DNA of 64,000 nt from VRUE01 sp963844395 (GCA_963844395.1 CAWJNX010000001.1:62001-126000), one strand, 5' to 3'; shown: positions 8,148 through 21,090, counted from the stretch's first letter. Notes: generated from the sequence alone by a model not told the origin. Numbers and translations: made by a program.

Positions 8148-8153
8148 TAGAGT
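8148..8153 (+). promoter_or_regulatory. leuB -10 box (leaderless)
   Basis: TAGAGT, immediately after the palindrome and 9 nt before the GTG start at 8163, with no Shine-Dalgarno in between. The spacing predicts transcription starting on or within a few bases of the start codon. Confidence 0.55.
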
Positions 8154-8162
8154 GCCGATGCC

Positions 8163-9269
8163 GTGAGCGAGCCGCCCCGCATAGTCCTGCTGCCCGGCGA
8201 CGGGATCGGGCCGGAGATCGTCGCCGCCGCACGACAGCTGCTCGAGGCCCTCGGCGAGTTCGAGTTCGATGAGCAGCTCGTCGGCGGCGCCTCTATCGAC
8301 GCGCACGGCACGGCCCTGACCGATGAGGTGCTGGCCGTCTGCAAGGAGGCCGACGCCGTGCTGCTCGGCGCGGTCGGTGGGCCGAAGTGGGACACGACCG
8401 ACCCCGACGCGCCGCGGCCCGAGCAGGGCCTGCTCGGACTGCGCAAGGGGATGGGCCTCTACGCCAACCTGCGACCGGTGCGGCCCAACCGCGCCCTGGT
8501 CGGCTCCAGCCCGCTGCGCGAGGAGCGGATCGCCGGCACCGACCTGCTGGTCGTGCGCGAGCTGACCGGCGGCATCTACTTCGGCGACAGCGGCCGCGAC
8601 GGCGACTCGGCCCACGACACCTGCGAGTACTCGGCCGCCGAGATCGAACGAATTTCTCACACGGGGTTTGAAGCGGCGCGACGTAGGGCCGAGGGCAGCA
8701 GCCGTAAGCCGCGCGTCACCTCGGTCGACAAGGCCAACGTGCTGGAGACCTCGCGGCTGTGGCGCGAGGTGGTCGGCCGTGTCGCCCCGGACTACCCCGA
8801 CGTCGAGCTGGAGCACCTGCTGGTCGACAACGCGGCCATGCAGCTTGTCTCCCGCCCCGCCGACTTCGACGTGATCCTCACCGAGAACCTCTTCGGCGAC
8901 GTGCTCAGCGACGAGTCGGCGATGCTGACGGGCTCGCTGGGAATGCTGCCCTCGGCCAGTCTCGGCGCCGAGGGTGATCCCGGCCTCTTCGAGCCGGTTC
9001 ACGGCTCCGCCCCCGACATCGCCGGGCAGGGGATCGCCAACCCGCTCGCCACCTTCCTCAGCGTGGCGATGATGCTGCGCCACGGCCTCGACCGGCCGGC
9101 CGAGGCCGACCGCGTCGAAGCGGCCGTCGACGAGGTGCTCGATCATGGCCTGCGTACCGCCGACCTGCTCAGCGGCACGGTCGCCCCGCCGCCGCTCCCC
9201 GAAGAACCCAGTCCCGAGACCGAAGTCGGCACTGCCGAGATGACCGAGGCGGTGCTGGCGGAGCTCTAG
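8163..9269 (+). CDS. leuB: 3-isopropylmalate dehydrogenase
   Basis: NAD-dependent oxidative decarboxylase of the leucine pathway; it also acts on 3-methylmalate in the citramalate route. 368 residues from GTG 8163. Conserved features in order: LLPGDGIGPEIV, LGAVGGPKWD, LRKGMGLYANLRPV (substrate arginines), ELTGGIYFG, KANVLETSRLWREV (catalytic Lys), DNAAMQLV, GSLGMLPSAS and FEPVHGSAPDIAG (NAD site). The C-terminus carries a Pro/Glu-rich extension of about 25 residues. It has its own leaderless promoter overlapped by the palindrome, so it can be controlled separately from leuCD. Confidence 0.96.
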   Translation: MSEPPRIVLLPGDGIGPEIVAAARQLLEALGEFEFDEQLVGGASIDAHGTALTDEVLAVCKEADAVLLGAVGGPKWDTTDPDAPRPEQGLLGLRKGMGLYANLRPVRPNRALVGSSPLREERIAGTDLLVVRELTGGIYFGDSGRDGDSAHDTCEYSAAEIERISHTGFEAARRRAEGSSRKPRVTSVDKANVLETSRLWREVVGRVAPDYPDVELEHLLVDNAAMQLVSRPADFDVILTENLFGDVLSDESAMLTGSLGMLPSASLGAEGDPGLFEPVHGSAPDIAGQGIANPLATFLSVAMMLRHGLDRPAEADRVEAAVDEVLDHGLRTADLLSGTVAPPPLPEEPSPETEVGTAEMTEAVLAEL

Positions 9270-9292
9270 TCGAATCGTCGCTGCGCATCGGG

Positions 9293-9298
9293 CATACT
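9293..9298 (+). promoter_or_regulatory. ilvE -10 box (leaderless)
   Basis: CATACT lies 8 nt before the ilvE ATG and 23 nt after the leuB stop. The intervening TCCCCGGG is not a credible Shine-Dalgarno at that distance, so this looks like another leaderless promoter. Confidence 0.4.
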
Positions 9299-9306
9299 TC
9301 CCCGGG

Positions 9307-10257
9307 ATGGAGACGGCAGAGCTGATCTGGCATAACGGCGAGTTCGTGCCCTGGGAGGACGCCAAGGTGCACGTGCTTAGCCACGGCCTGCACTACGGGT
9401 CCGGCGTCTTCGAGGGGATCCGCTGCTACGAGACCGAGCGCGGTCCCGCAGTCTTCCGCCATAAGGACCATCTCGACCGGCTGGCCAAATCGGCCGAGCT
9501 GTATTACATGGAGCTTCCCTACTCGGGCGAGCAGATCGCCGCGGCCACCAAGGAGCTGATCCGCCGCAACGATCTGCGCTCCTGCTACATCCGGCCGCTC
9601 GCCTTTCGCGGCTACGGCAGCCTCGGCCTCTACGCCACCGACGCGCCGATCGACCTGATCGTCGCCGCCTTTCCCTGGGGTGCCTACTTAGGCGAGGAGG
9701 GCCAGAAGCACGGCATCCGCGCCAAGGTCTCGAGTTGGCGCCGGATCGGCCCGGGCGGATTGGTCCCGCACGCGAAGGCCTCCGGCCAGTACCTCAACTC
9801 GATCCTGGCCAAGACCGAGTCGGAGAAGGCCGGCTACGAAGAGGCGCTGCTGCTCGACGAGCGCGGCTTCGTCTGCGAGGGCTCGGGCGAGAACATCTTC
9901 CTGGTCCGCGACGGTGAGATCGTGACGCCGCCGCACGTCGCTTCGATCCTTGATGGGATCAACCGCAAATCGGTGATCCAGATCGCCCGCGACCTCGGCT
10001 ACACCGTGGTCGAGCGCGACGTCGCCCGCGCCGAGCTCTACCTCGCCGAGGAGGTCTTCCTGACCGGTACCGCGGCGGAGCTTGTGCCGGTCCGCGAGGT
10101 CGACGACCACCCGCTGGGCGAGCCGGGCGAGGTGACCCGCCACGTGCAGGCCAAGTTCTTCGACGCACTGCACGGACGCGCCGAGGAGTACCTGGAGTGG
10201 CTCGACTTCGTTGAGGTCCCGGCCGGGACGGACCAACCGAGTAAGGTCAGTTCTTGA
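9307..10257 (+). CDS. ilvE: branched-chain amino acid aminotransferase
   Basis: PLP enzyme that transaminates 2-oxo acids to leucine, isoleucine and valine. 316 residues, fold type IV. Motifs: HGLHYGSGVFEGIRCYET, RPLAFRGYGSLG, the PLP lysine in HAKASGQYLNS, LDERGFVCEGSGENIFLV, and TGTAAELVPVREVDD for the cofactor phosphate. It sits between leuB and cimA and supplies the last step for the whole block. No ilvBNCD genes are in the window. Confidence 0.95.
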   Translation: METAELIWHNGEFVPWEDAKVHVLSHGLHYGSGVFEGIRCYETERGPAVFRHKDHLDRLAKSAELYYMELPYSGEQIAAATKELIRRNDLRSCYIRPLAFRGYGSLGLYATDAPIDLIVAAFPWGAYLGEEGQKHGIRAKVSSWRRIGPGGLVPHAKASGQYLNSILAKTESEKAGYEEALLLDERGFVCEGSGENIFLVRDGEIVTPPHVASILDGINRKSVIQIARDLGYTVVERDVARAELYLAEEVFLTGTAAELVPVREVDDHPLGEPGEVTRHVQAKFFDALHGRAEEYLEWLDFVEVPAGTDQPSKVSS

Positions 10258-10374
10258 TGAATCGGTTCGAGGCAGTCGGGCGAATTACCGCAGCCGCCTA
10301 GCGGCTGGCGCGGCTATGCCGTGCGGACGGGCCGCAAGGCCCACACCCGACCCCCTCGAAGCGAAAGGCATCAG

Positions 10375-11952
<1,578 letters not shown>

Positions 11953-11965
11953 GCTGGGCGCGGCG

Positions 11966-13112
11966 ATGGCCGCCCCGAACGACACGGACCCGATCCCCCT
12001 CGCCCGCCCCGAGCTCGGCGAGCGCGAGGAGGAGCTGGCGCTCAAGGTGCTGCGCTCGGGCCGGCTCTCGCTCGGCCCGATGGGTGAGCGCTTCGAGCGG
12101 GACTTCGCCGCCTGGCTCGGGGTCGAAGACGCGGTCGCCGTCTCGAGCGGGACCACGGCGCTGCACCTCGGCGTGCGGGCGCTCGGCTGGGGCGCCGGAG
12201 ACGAGGTCCTGACCAGCCCCTTCAGTTTCGTCGCCTCCGCCAACTGCCTGCTCTACGAGGGCGCCCGCCCCGTCTTCTGCGACCTCGACCCCGAGACGCT
12301 CGACATCGACCCGGCCGCGGTCGAGGCGGGGCTCGGCGAGCGCAGCGCCGGGATCCTGCCCGTCCACATCTTCGGCTACCCCGCGGCGATGCCCGAGCTG
12401 GAGGCGATCGCCACGCGGCACGCGGCTCGGCATCCTTGAGGACGCTTGCGAGGCGCTCGGCGCGGTCGACTCCGACGGACGCCGGGTCGGCGCCCGCGGC
12501 AACCTCGCCACCTTCGCCTTCTACGCCAACAAGCAGCTGACCACGGGGGAGGGGGGGATGGTCGTTCCTCCCAATGCCGCCACGGCCGCCCGCCTGCGCT
12601 CCGAGCGCAACCAGGGCCGCGCCGCCGACATGGGTTGGCTCGACCACGGTGGGCTCGGCTTCAACTACCGCCTCTCCGACCTTGCCGCCGCCCTCGGGGT
12701 CGCCCAGCTCGAACGGCTCGGCGAGCGGCTGGCGCAGCGGGCCGCCGTGGCGACGATGTACGAGGAAGCGCTGGCCGGGATCGAGGGCCTGCGTATCCCG
12801 ATCGCCGGCCGCGGCGCCGAGCGCCGCAGCTGGTTCGTCTACACAGTCGGGCTGCCCGAGGGGGCGGACCGCGACGCGACGATCGCCCGGCTCGGCGAGC
12901 GCGGCATCGCCGCCAAGGCCTACCTGCCCTGCATCCACCTCTTCCCCCACCTGCGCGAGCTTGGCTACCGCGAGGGCCAGTTCCCGATCGCCGAAACGGC
13001 GTCGGCGCGCTCGCTGGCGCTGCCCTTCTTCCCCTCGATGAGCGAGGCACAGGTGAGCCGCGTCTGCGAGGAGCTGGCCGTGGCGCTCGGCCAGCCGGTG
13101 CGGCAGGGATAA
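11966..13112 (+). CDS. DegT/DnrJ/EryC1/StrS-family PLP aminotransferase (frame break near 12425)
   Basis: Sugar or amino-acid aminotransferase of about 380 residues. The first part (MAAPNDTDPIPLARPELGER to MPELEAIATRHA) holds VSSGTTALHLGVRALGWG. After a break near 12425 (one extra base, or two missing) it continues LGILEDACEALGA, then YANKQLTTGEGG with the PLP lysine and FNYRLSDLAAALG, ending in QPVRQG. The break separates two perfectly collinear halves, so a sequencing error is likely. Usually such enzymes aminate keto-sugars for surface polysaccharide, but no glycosyltransferase or sugar-nucleotide gene is near. It starts 14 nt after cimA. Confidence 0.85.
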
Positions 13113-13122
13113 TCGCCGACCG

Positions 13123-14514
13123 ATGTCGCGCTTCCGCAAAGAGCCCGATCTGCGCTTCTGGCGCATCAACCGCTCGATCGAGTTCGACGCGCGGTTGGCG
13201 CCCTACGACATCGACCAGTCCCAGGCGCACGCGCGGGCTCTGCATCGCATCGGCGTCCTCGACGAAGGCGAGCTGGAGCGGATCGAGGCGGGGCTGGAGG
13301 ACGTCGGCAAGCGGATCGGCCAGGCAGGCTTCTCCTTCGCCGCCTCCGACGAGGACATCCACATGGCGATCGAGCGCCTGCTCGGCGAGGAGATCGGGCC
13401 GCTGGCGGGCAAACTGCACACGGGCCGCTCGCGCAACGACCAGGTCGCCACCGACGTGGCGATGGCGGTACAGGCACATTCGCTGCGGGCGATGGAGCTC
13501 GCCAGGGCGATGATGGAGCGTCTGCTCGAGCTCGCCGAGCGCCACCGTGACTGGCCGATGCCCGGCTACACCCACCTGCAGCGGGCTCAGCCCGTCTACC
13601 TCGGCCACCACCTGCTCGCCTACTTCTGGATGTTGGCCCGCGACGTCCTGCGTTTCCAGTTCGCGCTCGACAGCGCCAGCGTGATGCCACTTGGGTCCGG
13701 GGCCCTCGCCGGCGTCAACTGGGAGATTGACCGGCGGGCGGTTGCCGACGACCTTGGCTTCGACCACGTCAGCGCCAACTCGATCGACGGCGCCTCCAAC
13801 CGAGACTTCGTCCTCGACTACCTCTCCGCCGCCTCGACCTGCGCGATGCACCTCTCCCGGCTCGGCTCGGAGATCGTGATCTGGTCGAGCAGCGAGTTCG
13901 GCTTCTGCCAGCTCGACGAGTCCTTCTCCTCGGGCTCGTCGATCATGCCGCAGAAGGTGAACCCCGACTCGGCCGAGCTGCTGCGCGCGAAGAGCCCGCG
14001 GGTCGCTGCCGACTACATGTCCCTGCTCGGCACCATGCACGCCCTGCCGCTGACCTACGGCAAGGACCTGCAGGAGGACAAGGAGCCGCTCTTCGACGCG
14101 ATCGAGACGATCGAGTCCTGCCTTGATGCAGCCGAGGGGATGCTGGCGGGCATCGCCTTCGATCGCCAGAGGCTCGAGGAGGCTTCCGGCGATGAGATGC
14201 TGGCAGCGACCGAGGTCGCAGATCTGCTGGTTCGCAAGGGTGTGCCCTTCCGCGAGGCGCACGGGATCGTCGGCGAGCTGGTCCGCGAGGCGATCGAGCG
14301 GGAGATTTCGCTGTCGGAGCTGAGCGAGGAGGACCTGCAAAAACGCTCGCCGCATCTCGACGGCTCCTTCTACGAGGTGCTGCGGCGCGAGAGCTGTCTC
14401 GAGTCGAAGCGGATCGAGGGGGGAACCGGCTCGGCCCCGCTCGACCGCCAGATAGGGCTGGCGCAGGAGACGCTCCAGGCGGTCAGGGATCGCGTCGACG
14501 AGGAACCGCTTTGA
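13123..14514 (+). CDS. argH: argininosuccinate lyase
   Basis: Last step of arginine synthesis: argininosuccinate to arginine and fumarate. 463 residues, full length. Motifs: HTGRSRNDQVATD, the catalytic loop GSSIMPQKVNPD, and TYNKD-region equivalents (LPLTYGKDLQEDKEPLFD). A fumarase/aspartase superfamily all-helical core. It overlaps the downstream glycosylase by 4 nt (TTGA), so the two are co-translated. No other arg gene is in the window. Confidence 0.96.
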   Translation: MSRFRKEPDLRFWRINRSIEFDARLAPYDIDQSQAHARALHRIGVLDEGELERIEAGLEDVGKRIGQAGFSFAASDEDIHMAIERLLGEEIGPLAGKLHTGRSRNDQVATDVAMAVQAHSLRAMELARAMMERLLELAERHRDWPMPGYTHLQRAQPVYLGHHLLAYFWMLARDVLRFQFALDSASVMPLGSGALAGVNWEIDRRAVADDLGFDHVSANSIDGASNRDFVLDYLSAASTCAMHLSRLGSEIVIWSSSEFGFCQLDESFSSGSSIMPQKVNPDSAELLRAKSPRVAADYMSLLGTMHALPLTYGKDLQEDKEPLFDAIETIESCLDAAEGMLAGIAFDRQRLEEASGDEMLAATEVADLLVRKGVPFREAHGIVGELVREAIEREISLSELSEEDLQKRSPHLDGSFYEVLRRESCLESKRIEGGTGSAPLDRQIGLAQETLQAVRDRVDEEPL

Positions 14515-15107
14515 AGGCTGCGGCGCCGAGCGCCGAGTCGCACCTCGGTGCCGACTTCTTCTCCCGCTCGGTTCACGTCGTCGCCCGCGAGCTGGTCGGC
14601 TGCCTCCTCCTCTACAACGGTTGCGGCGGCACGATCGTCGAGACCGAGAGCTACGAGCGCGACGATCCTGCCTGCCACGCCTACGTCGGCCTGACCGGGC
14701 GCACCGAGGTCCTCTTCGGCCCGCCCGGGCGCGCTTACGTCTACCTCTCCTACGGGATCCACAGCCTGCTTAATGCCGTCGCCGAACCGGAGGGCGATGC
14801 GGCGGCAGTGTTGATCCGGGCGCTGCAGCCGACGCATGGCCTGGAGGCAATGCGAAAGCGGCGCGGCGCCCGCGCCGACACCGAGCTCTGCTCGGGCCCC
14901 GGCAAGCTGACCGAGGCGCTCGGCATCGGCCTTGAGGCGAACGGCGCCGACCTGAGCAGCGCGCCCTTCTGCCTGCTGCCCCCGGAGGAGGGTTGGGACG
15001 GCGAGATCGTCGCCGGGCCGCGGATCGGGATCACCAAAGCCGTCGAGCAGCCCTGGCGCTTCTGCCTCGCCGACAGTTCCTTCGTCTCGCGGCCGCGGCC
15101 GGCCTAG
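14511..15107 (+). CDS. mpg: 3-methyladenine DNA glycosylase (AAG/MPG family)
   Basis: Monofunctional base-excision glycosylase of 198 residues starting at TTG 14511, inside the argH stop. Family motifs: ARELVGCLLLYN, GTIVETESYERDDPACHAY (catalytic Glu), GPPGRAYVYLSYGIHSLLNAV, CSGPGKLTEALGI. It converges with the PBP gene, overlapping its stop by 4 bases. A non-ATG start fits the coupled arrangement with argH. Confidence 0.92.
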   Translation: MKAAAPSAESHLGADFFSRSVHVVARELVGCLLLYNGCGGTIVETESYERDDPACHAYVGLTGRTEVLFGPPGRAYVYLSYGIHSLLNAVAEPEGDAAAVLIRALQPTHGLEAMRKRRGARADTELCSGPGKLTEALGIGLEANGADLSSAPFCLLPPEEGWDGEIVAGPRIGITKAVEQPWRFCLADSSFVSRPRPA

Positions 15108-17260
15108 CCGGGGGCGGCGGCGCCTACGCCGCCGCTCGATTCCGGCGCAGCTTCTTCGGGAGCAGCTTCGGGCGCGGCTTCCGCTTCGGGTTCCGGTTCT
15201 GCCTGCGGCGCCGATTCGAGCCCTTCCGGTTCGGGGCTCGATTCGGGTGCGGCTTCCGTTTCCGGTGGCACATAGCCGCCGCCGTCGCTCGACTCCGAGT
15301 CGTCGTCGCGGCTCTCGCTTTCGGCCGCCTTTTCGGCCTGGATGTTCTCCCAGGCCGAGATCACGCTGGCCCAAATCAGGGCCGGGAAGGTGCCGCCATC
15401 GACTGGGCCGCCGGAGAACTCGGTCGTCATCGGCGTGTTCGTATCGGCGTAGCCGACCCAGACGCAGGCGGTGACTTCATCGGTCGCGCCGCAGTACCAG
15501 GCATCGCCGTTGTCATCGGTGGTGCCGGTCTTTCCCCACTGACTTTCGTCGCCGATATTGGCGCGCACGCCGGTGCCGCTGGTGACGACGCTGTGCAGGA
15601 TCGACTTCGCTTCTTCGGCGACGCCTGCCGGCAGCACCTGGGTGTGGCGCGAGTCGTTGTCGCCGCCCTTGATCAGGTTGCCGTCGTGGTCGGTCACCTG
15701 CGTGTAAGCGACTGGGCTTGCGCCCGGCTCGGGAGCGAGAGTGCCGCTGACGCGGTCGCCGTCGTTGGCGAGGGTCGAGAAGGCGTAGGTCCACTCCAGC
15801 GGCGTGACGCCTTCCTTCAGGCCGCCGAGAACCATCGCCGGGTTGGTCGAGAGATTGGTCTGCACGCCGAGCCGGTGGGCGGTGCGAGCGATCGCCCTGG
15901 TGCCCCCTTCGATGCTTTCGAGGCCGACCTGGGCATAGACGGAGTTGTCGGAGTAGGTGGTAGCGGTCGCCAGCGAAGCCGAGCCGAGGTAGCTGTCGCC
16001 GTAGTTCTTGACCTCGAAGAGTTCCTGGTCGTTCTTGCCGAAGGTGAAGACCTGCGGCGCCGATTCGTAGACGGTTTCCGGCGAGATCCCCTGTTGCAGG
16101 GCGGTCGCCAGGATGATCGGCTTGATCGAGGAACCCGGCTGGCGGTGCCCCAAGGTCGCCAGGTTGAACGGCGCCTCCTCGAAGTCGGGGCCGGCAACCA
16201 TCGCCTTGATACCGGCGTTGCGGTTGTCGATCACGACCAGGGCCGCGGTCGGGCCGAGTTCGCCGAGGTAGGAGCTGACGGCTTCTTCGGCGGCGGCCTG
16301 CAGCTCCAGGTCGAGGGTCGACTTGATCTCCAGACCACCGAAGAAGGTCTTGGCGGCGCCGTAGCGTTCGACCAGCTGCTGCCGCAGCCAGGAGGTGAAG
16401 TAGGGGGCTTCGGAGTCGAGCCGGGGCGGCTCGACGTCGTCCGGGGCGGGCAGCGCCTGCTGCGTCCCGTCTTCGAACTGTTCCTGGGTGATGTAGCCCT
16501 GTTCGTACATCTTTTCCAGCACCAGGTTGCGGCGCGCCAGGGCGCTTTCGGGGAAGACCTTGGGGTCGTAAGCCGCAGGGGAGGCGATCACGCCGGCCAG
16601 CAGCGCAGCCTCCCACGGCTCGAGCACCGCCGCGCACGGCTCGGTTTCAGTCCCGCAGTCGGGGTGGGCGTTGCCGAAGAAGGTTCGCGCCGCGGCCTCG
16701 ATCCCGTAGGCGCCCTCGCCGAAGTAGATCGTGTTGAGGTACTCGGTGAGGATCTTGTCCTTGCTCCAGCGCTTCTCGAGCCGATAGGCGAGGACCGCCT
16801 CGCGGAACTTCTGGAAGAGCGTGCGGCTTTCCTGTGCCGCCAGCGCGTCTTTGACGAACTGCTCGGTGATCGTCGAGGCGCCCTGCGCGGCGCTGCGGCT
16901 GGCGATGTCTTTGAGCAGGGCGCGGCCGATGCCCTGGAAGTCGACGCCGTCGTGCTCGTAGAAGCGCGAGTCCTCGATCGCGACCACCGCGTTCTTGACA
17001 TTGGGGGAGATCTGGCCCGACTCGAGCAGGATCTTGTTCTGGTTGCTGGTCAGGGTGCCGATCGGCTCCCCCGAGGCGTCGAAGACCTCGCTGTTCTTCG
17101 AGGCCTTGTAGCGGGCGAAGTTGTAGATGTCCGGTAGGTCTTGGGAGACGGCGACGACCATCCCGAAGACCATCGAGACCACAGCCAGGACGGCGAGGCC
17201 GACCAGGACAAAGAGGACGCGCAGCTTCTTCAGGCGCGGCTTGGTGCGTTTGCCCGCCAA
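15104..17260 (-). CDS. class A penicillin-binding protein (bifunctional transglycosylase/transpeptidase)
   Basis: Peptidoglycan polymerase of about 718 residues. Short basic cytoplasmic tail, one membrane helix (LRVLFVLVGLAVLAVVSMVFG), a GT51 domain (AIEDSRFYEHDGVD, GASTITEQFVKD, TEYLNTIYFGEGAYG), then a transpeptidase domain with SSIKP (catalytic Ser), SDN and KTGTT. The last 70 residues are a Glu/Pro/Ala-rich extracellular tail. I place the start at TTG 17260 because TAGACT (17277-17272, minus) is an ideal leaderless -10. The frame is open to 17338, but that would overlap tyrS. Catalytic motifs are intact. Confidence 0.9.
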   Translation of the reverse strand: MAGKRTKPRLKKLRVLFVLVGLAVLAVVSMVFGMVVAVSQDLPDIYNFARYKASKNSEVFDASGEPIGTLTSNQNKILLESGQISPNVKNAVVAIEDSRFYEHDGVDFQGIGRALLKDIASRSAAQGASTITEQFVKDALAAQESRTLFQKFREAVLAYRLEKRWSKDKILTEYLNTIYFGEGAYGIEAAARTFFGNAHPDCGTETEPCAAVLEPWEAALLAGVIASPAAYDPKVFPESALARRNLVLEKMYEQGYITQEQFEDGTQQALPAPDDVEPPRLDSEAPYFTSWLRQQLVERYGAAKTFFGGLEIKSTLDLELQAAAEEAVSSYLGELGPTAALVVIDNRNAGIKAMVAGPDFEEAPFNLATLGHRQPGSSIKPIILATALQQGISPETVYESAPQVFTFGKNDQELFEVKNYGDSYLGSASLATATTYSDNSVYAQVGLESIEGGTRAIARTAHRLGVQTNLSTNPAMVLGGLKEGVTPLEWTYAFSTLANDGDRVSGTLAPEPGASPVAYTQVTDHDGNLIKGGDNDSRHTQVLPAGVAEEAKSILHSVVTSGTGVRANIGDESQWGKTGTTDDNGDAWYCGATDEVTACVWVGYADTNTPMTTEFSGGPVDGGTFPALIWASVISAWENIQAEKAAESESRDDDSESSDGGGYVPPETEAAPESSPEPEGLESAPQAEPEPEAEAAPEAAPEEAAPESSGGVGAAAPG

Positions 17261-17309
17261 GAGGAGGCGGCAGTCTAGACGATTGGAGGCCGGGAACCGA
17301 CCGTCTAGC

Positions 17310-18480
17310 ATGGGCGCGGTGACGGACCTGGCGCGCAACGCGGTCGATGTGCTGCCCGAGGGCAGGCTCGAAGAGCAACTCGCCGATCGGCCATCCGCTG
17401 CGGGTCAAGCTCGGGATCGACCCGACCACGGCCGACATCCACCTCGGCCACACGGTCGTGCTGGAGAAGCTGCGCGAGTTCCAGGACGCCGGTCACACTG
17501 TCGTCCTGATCATCGGCGACTTCACCGCCCGGGTCGGCGACCCCAGCGGCCGCTCCGTCCAGCGGCCGGTTCCCACCGCCGAGGAGATTGCTGCCAATGC
17601 CGAGACCTATCAGGAGCAGGCTTTCAAGGTGCTGGACCGCGGGCGGACCGAGGTTCGCTTCAACAGCGAGTGGCTGCGGATGGAGCCAGAGGCCCTGCTC
17701 GGCCTGCTGGCCCAGACGACGGTCGCCCGCCTGCTGGAGCGCGACGACTTCCAGAAGCGCTTGGCAGCGAACGCCCCGATCGGCGCGGTCGAGCTGCTCT
17801 ACCCGCTGCTGCAGGGTTATGACTCGGTCGCGGTCAAGGCCGACGTCGAGCTGGGGGGGACCGACCAGAAGTTCAACCTGCTCTTCGGCCGCGATGTACA
17901 GACCTCTTATGGTCAGCCGCCGCAGTCGATCCTGACGATGCCGATCCTGGTCGGAATCGACGGTGTGCAGAAGATGAGCAAGTCGCTCGACAACTACGTC
18001 GGCGTCACCGATGCGCCGGAGGAGATGTTCGGCCGCCTGATGCGGATGCCCGACGAGGCGATGCCCGAGTATTTCCGTCTGTTGTTGGGGGAGGAGGTCC
18101 CGACCGGAGCCGCCAACGAGGCCAAGCGGTTGCTGGCGCGGCGGATCGTCGAGCGCTTTCACGACGTCGCCGCGGCCGGCGCGGCGGAGGAGCACTTCGA
18201 GCGGCTCTTCGTCCGCCACGAGGCCCCCGACGAGGTCGAGGAGGTCGAGTTGGCGCCTTATCTGGGCGAGGACGCGGCAAGCGTCCACCTGCCGCTGCTG
18301 ATGGCCGGCGCCTTCGAGATCAGCTCCAGCGAGGCACGGCGACTGATCGAGCAGGGCGGCGTCAAGCTCGACGGGGAGGCGCTGGGAGCCGGCAACCTTG
18401 ACCTTGAGCCGAGCGCGCTCGACGGACGCGTCTTGCAGGTCGGCAAGCGCCGCTTCCGTCGCCTGCGCGCCCCTGCCTGA
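17310..18480 (+). CDS. tyrS: tyrosyl-tRNA synthetase (frame break near 17386)
   Basis: Charges tRNA-Tyr. The N-terminus MGAVTDLARNAVDVLPEGRL runs in one frame and continues, after one extra C near 17386, as GHPLRVKLGIDPTTADIHLGH; correction gives about 389 residues. Class I signatures: HLGHTVVLEKL (HIGH) and KMSKSLDN (KMSKS), with VELGGTDQKFNLLFGR at the tyrosine/tRNA site. The C-terminal S4 domain covers about residues 320-385 (ISSSEARRLIEQGGVKLDG). Essential, so the break is almost certainly a sequence error. Divergent from the PBP gene. Confidence 0.93.
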
Positions 18481-18486
18481 GCGCGC

Positions 18487-18514
18487 TTGCAATCGCGCGC
18501 CGCAGCGCTATACT
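18487..18514 (+). promoter_or_regulatory. rRNA operon promoter
   Basis: TTGCAA (18487-18492), 16-nt spacer, TATACT (18509-18514), a near-consensus vegetative promoter about 250 nt upstream of 16S. It starts only 6 nt after the tyrS stop. Confidence 0.7.
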
Positions 18515-18595
18515 GCTCGTCCCTCCGGGATTGGGCCCGTCCCTGTCCCGTGCGCGAAGACGGCGAGTCTCGCCGCAGAGGCGCAGCGGTCTTTG

Positions 18596-18612
18596 AAAAC
18601 TGAGCAGCGTGC
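18596..18612 (+). other. 16S precursor processing stem, left arm (partner 20365-20381)
   Basis: AAAACTGAGCAGCGTGC is the perfect 17-nt complement of 20365-20381 downstream of 16S, the duplex expected to be cut by RNase III to release pre-16S. The remaining leader (18515-18762) holds no gene; I see only the stem arm and G/C-rich hairpin-forming sequence. Confidence 0.8.
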
Positions 18613-18762
18613 ACCCCGCGGGCATTCGTGTCCGTGGGTGTTTGAGCCCGATCCGCTCGGCTCGTCAGCGTGCCGAGCGGTCTGATTTACCCGTCATGCC
18701 GGTCATCGAGTTTGTGTACCCGGTGACCAGCCAGGCATGGCAATCTCTGTGTAGAAGTACCT

Positions 18763-20307
<1,545 letters not shown>

Positions 20308-20524
20308 CTAGGGAGATTTCTCTAGAACGTCGACCGGGCTCCTCAGTGGCATGACGCCGCTGAGGCACGCTGCTCAGTTTTGAGAGACCGCCGGCGGAAA
20401 GACTCCGCCGTGCGTGCCTCGGTGGACCTTGAAAACCGCACAATGCCAATAAGACCCGCACACTTCGGTGTACGGGTCTGGGTAATTCATACGATCCACA
20501 CACTTATGTGAGTGGGTCGCTCAC
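20308..20524 (+). other. 16S-23S spacer without tRNA genes
   Basis: 217 nt. Contains the right arm of the 16S processing stem (20365-20381), the left arm of the 23S stem (CTTGAAAACCGCACAA, 20428-20443, exact complement of 24311-24326), and several small hairpins (for example around GACCCGCACACTTCGGTGT). No tRNA-Ile or tRNA-Ala cloverleaf is present. Confidence 0.85.
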
Positions 20525-21048
20525 CGTCAAGATAGTAAGGGCTTACGGTGGATGCCTTGGCACCAGGAGTCGATGAAGGACGTGGACGGCTGCGATAAGC
20601 CGCGGTAAGGCGCTGAACAGCCATTGACCCGCGGATTTCCGAATGGGGAAACCCGATGCCGGTAATGCGGCGTCATCCGGTGGTGAATTCATAGCCATCG
20701 GAAGGCAACCGGGGGAACTGAAACATCTAAGTACCCCGAGGAACGAAAATCAACCGAGACTCCCTTAGTAGTGGCGAGCGAAAGGGGATCAGCCCAAACC
20801 TGACAGGTGTAAGCGGGCACGCGTTGCCTGTCGGGGGTTGTAGGACGTCATGCCCGAGCCGTGCCTGGCTCGGCGGCAGTTACAAAATCAGGTGTTAGCC
20901 GAAGCGAGTGGAACCTCGCACCATAGAGGGCAATCGTCCCGTAGGTGAAAACGCACTGATCTGCCGATTGATGTTCCTGAGTAGGACCGCACCCGTGAAA
21001 CGCGGTCCGAAGCTGGGGGGACCACCCTCCAAGGCTAAGTACTACCTG

Positions 21049-21090
<42 letters not shown>

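Noticed and set aside
10257..10301. 15-codon ORF (MNRFEAVGRITAAA) overlapping the ilvE stop, before cimA
   Set aside because: Contains one Ile only and no regulatory codon run; the TAG lies in a hairpin, but there is no alternative structure with the cimA SD.
14993..17137. Long (over 700-codon) open frame antisense to the penicillin-binding protein
   Set aside because: Mirror of high-GC codon structure: no protein motif, while the minus strand carries all transglycosylase and transpeptidase motifs.
20308..20524. tRNA genes in the 16S-23S spacer
   Set aside because: No TTCGA/T-loop or acceptor pairing; only rRNA processing arms and small hairpins.
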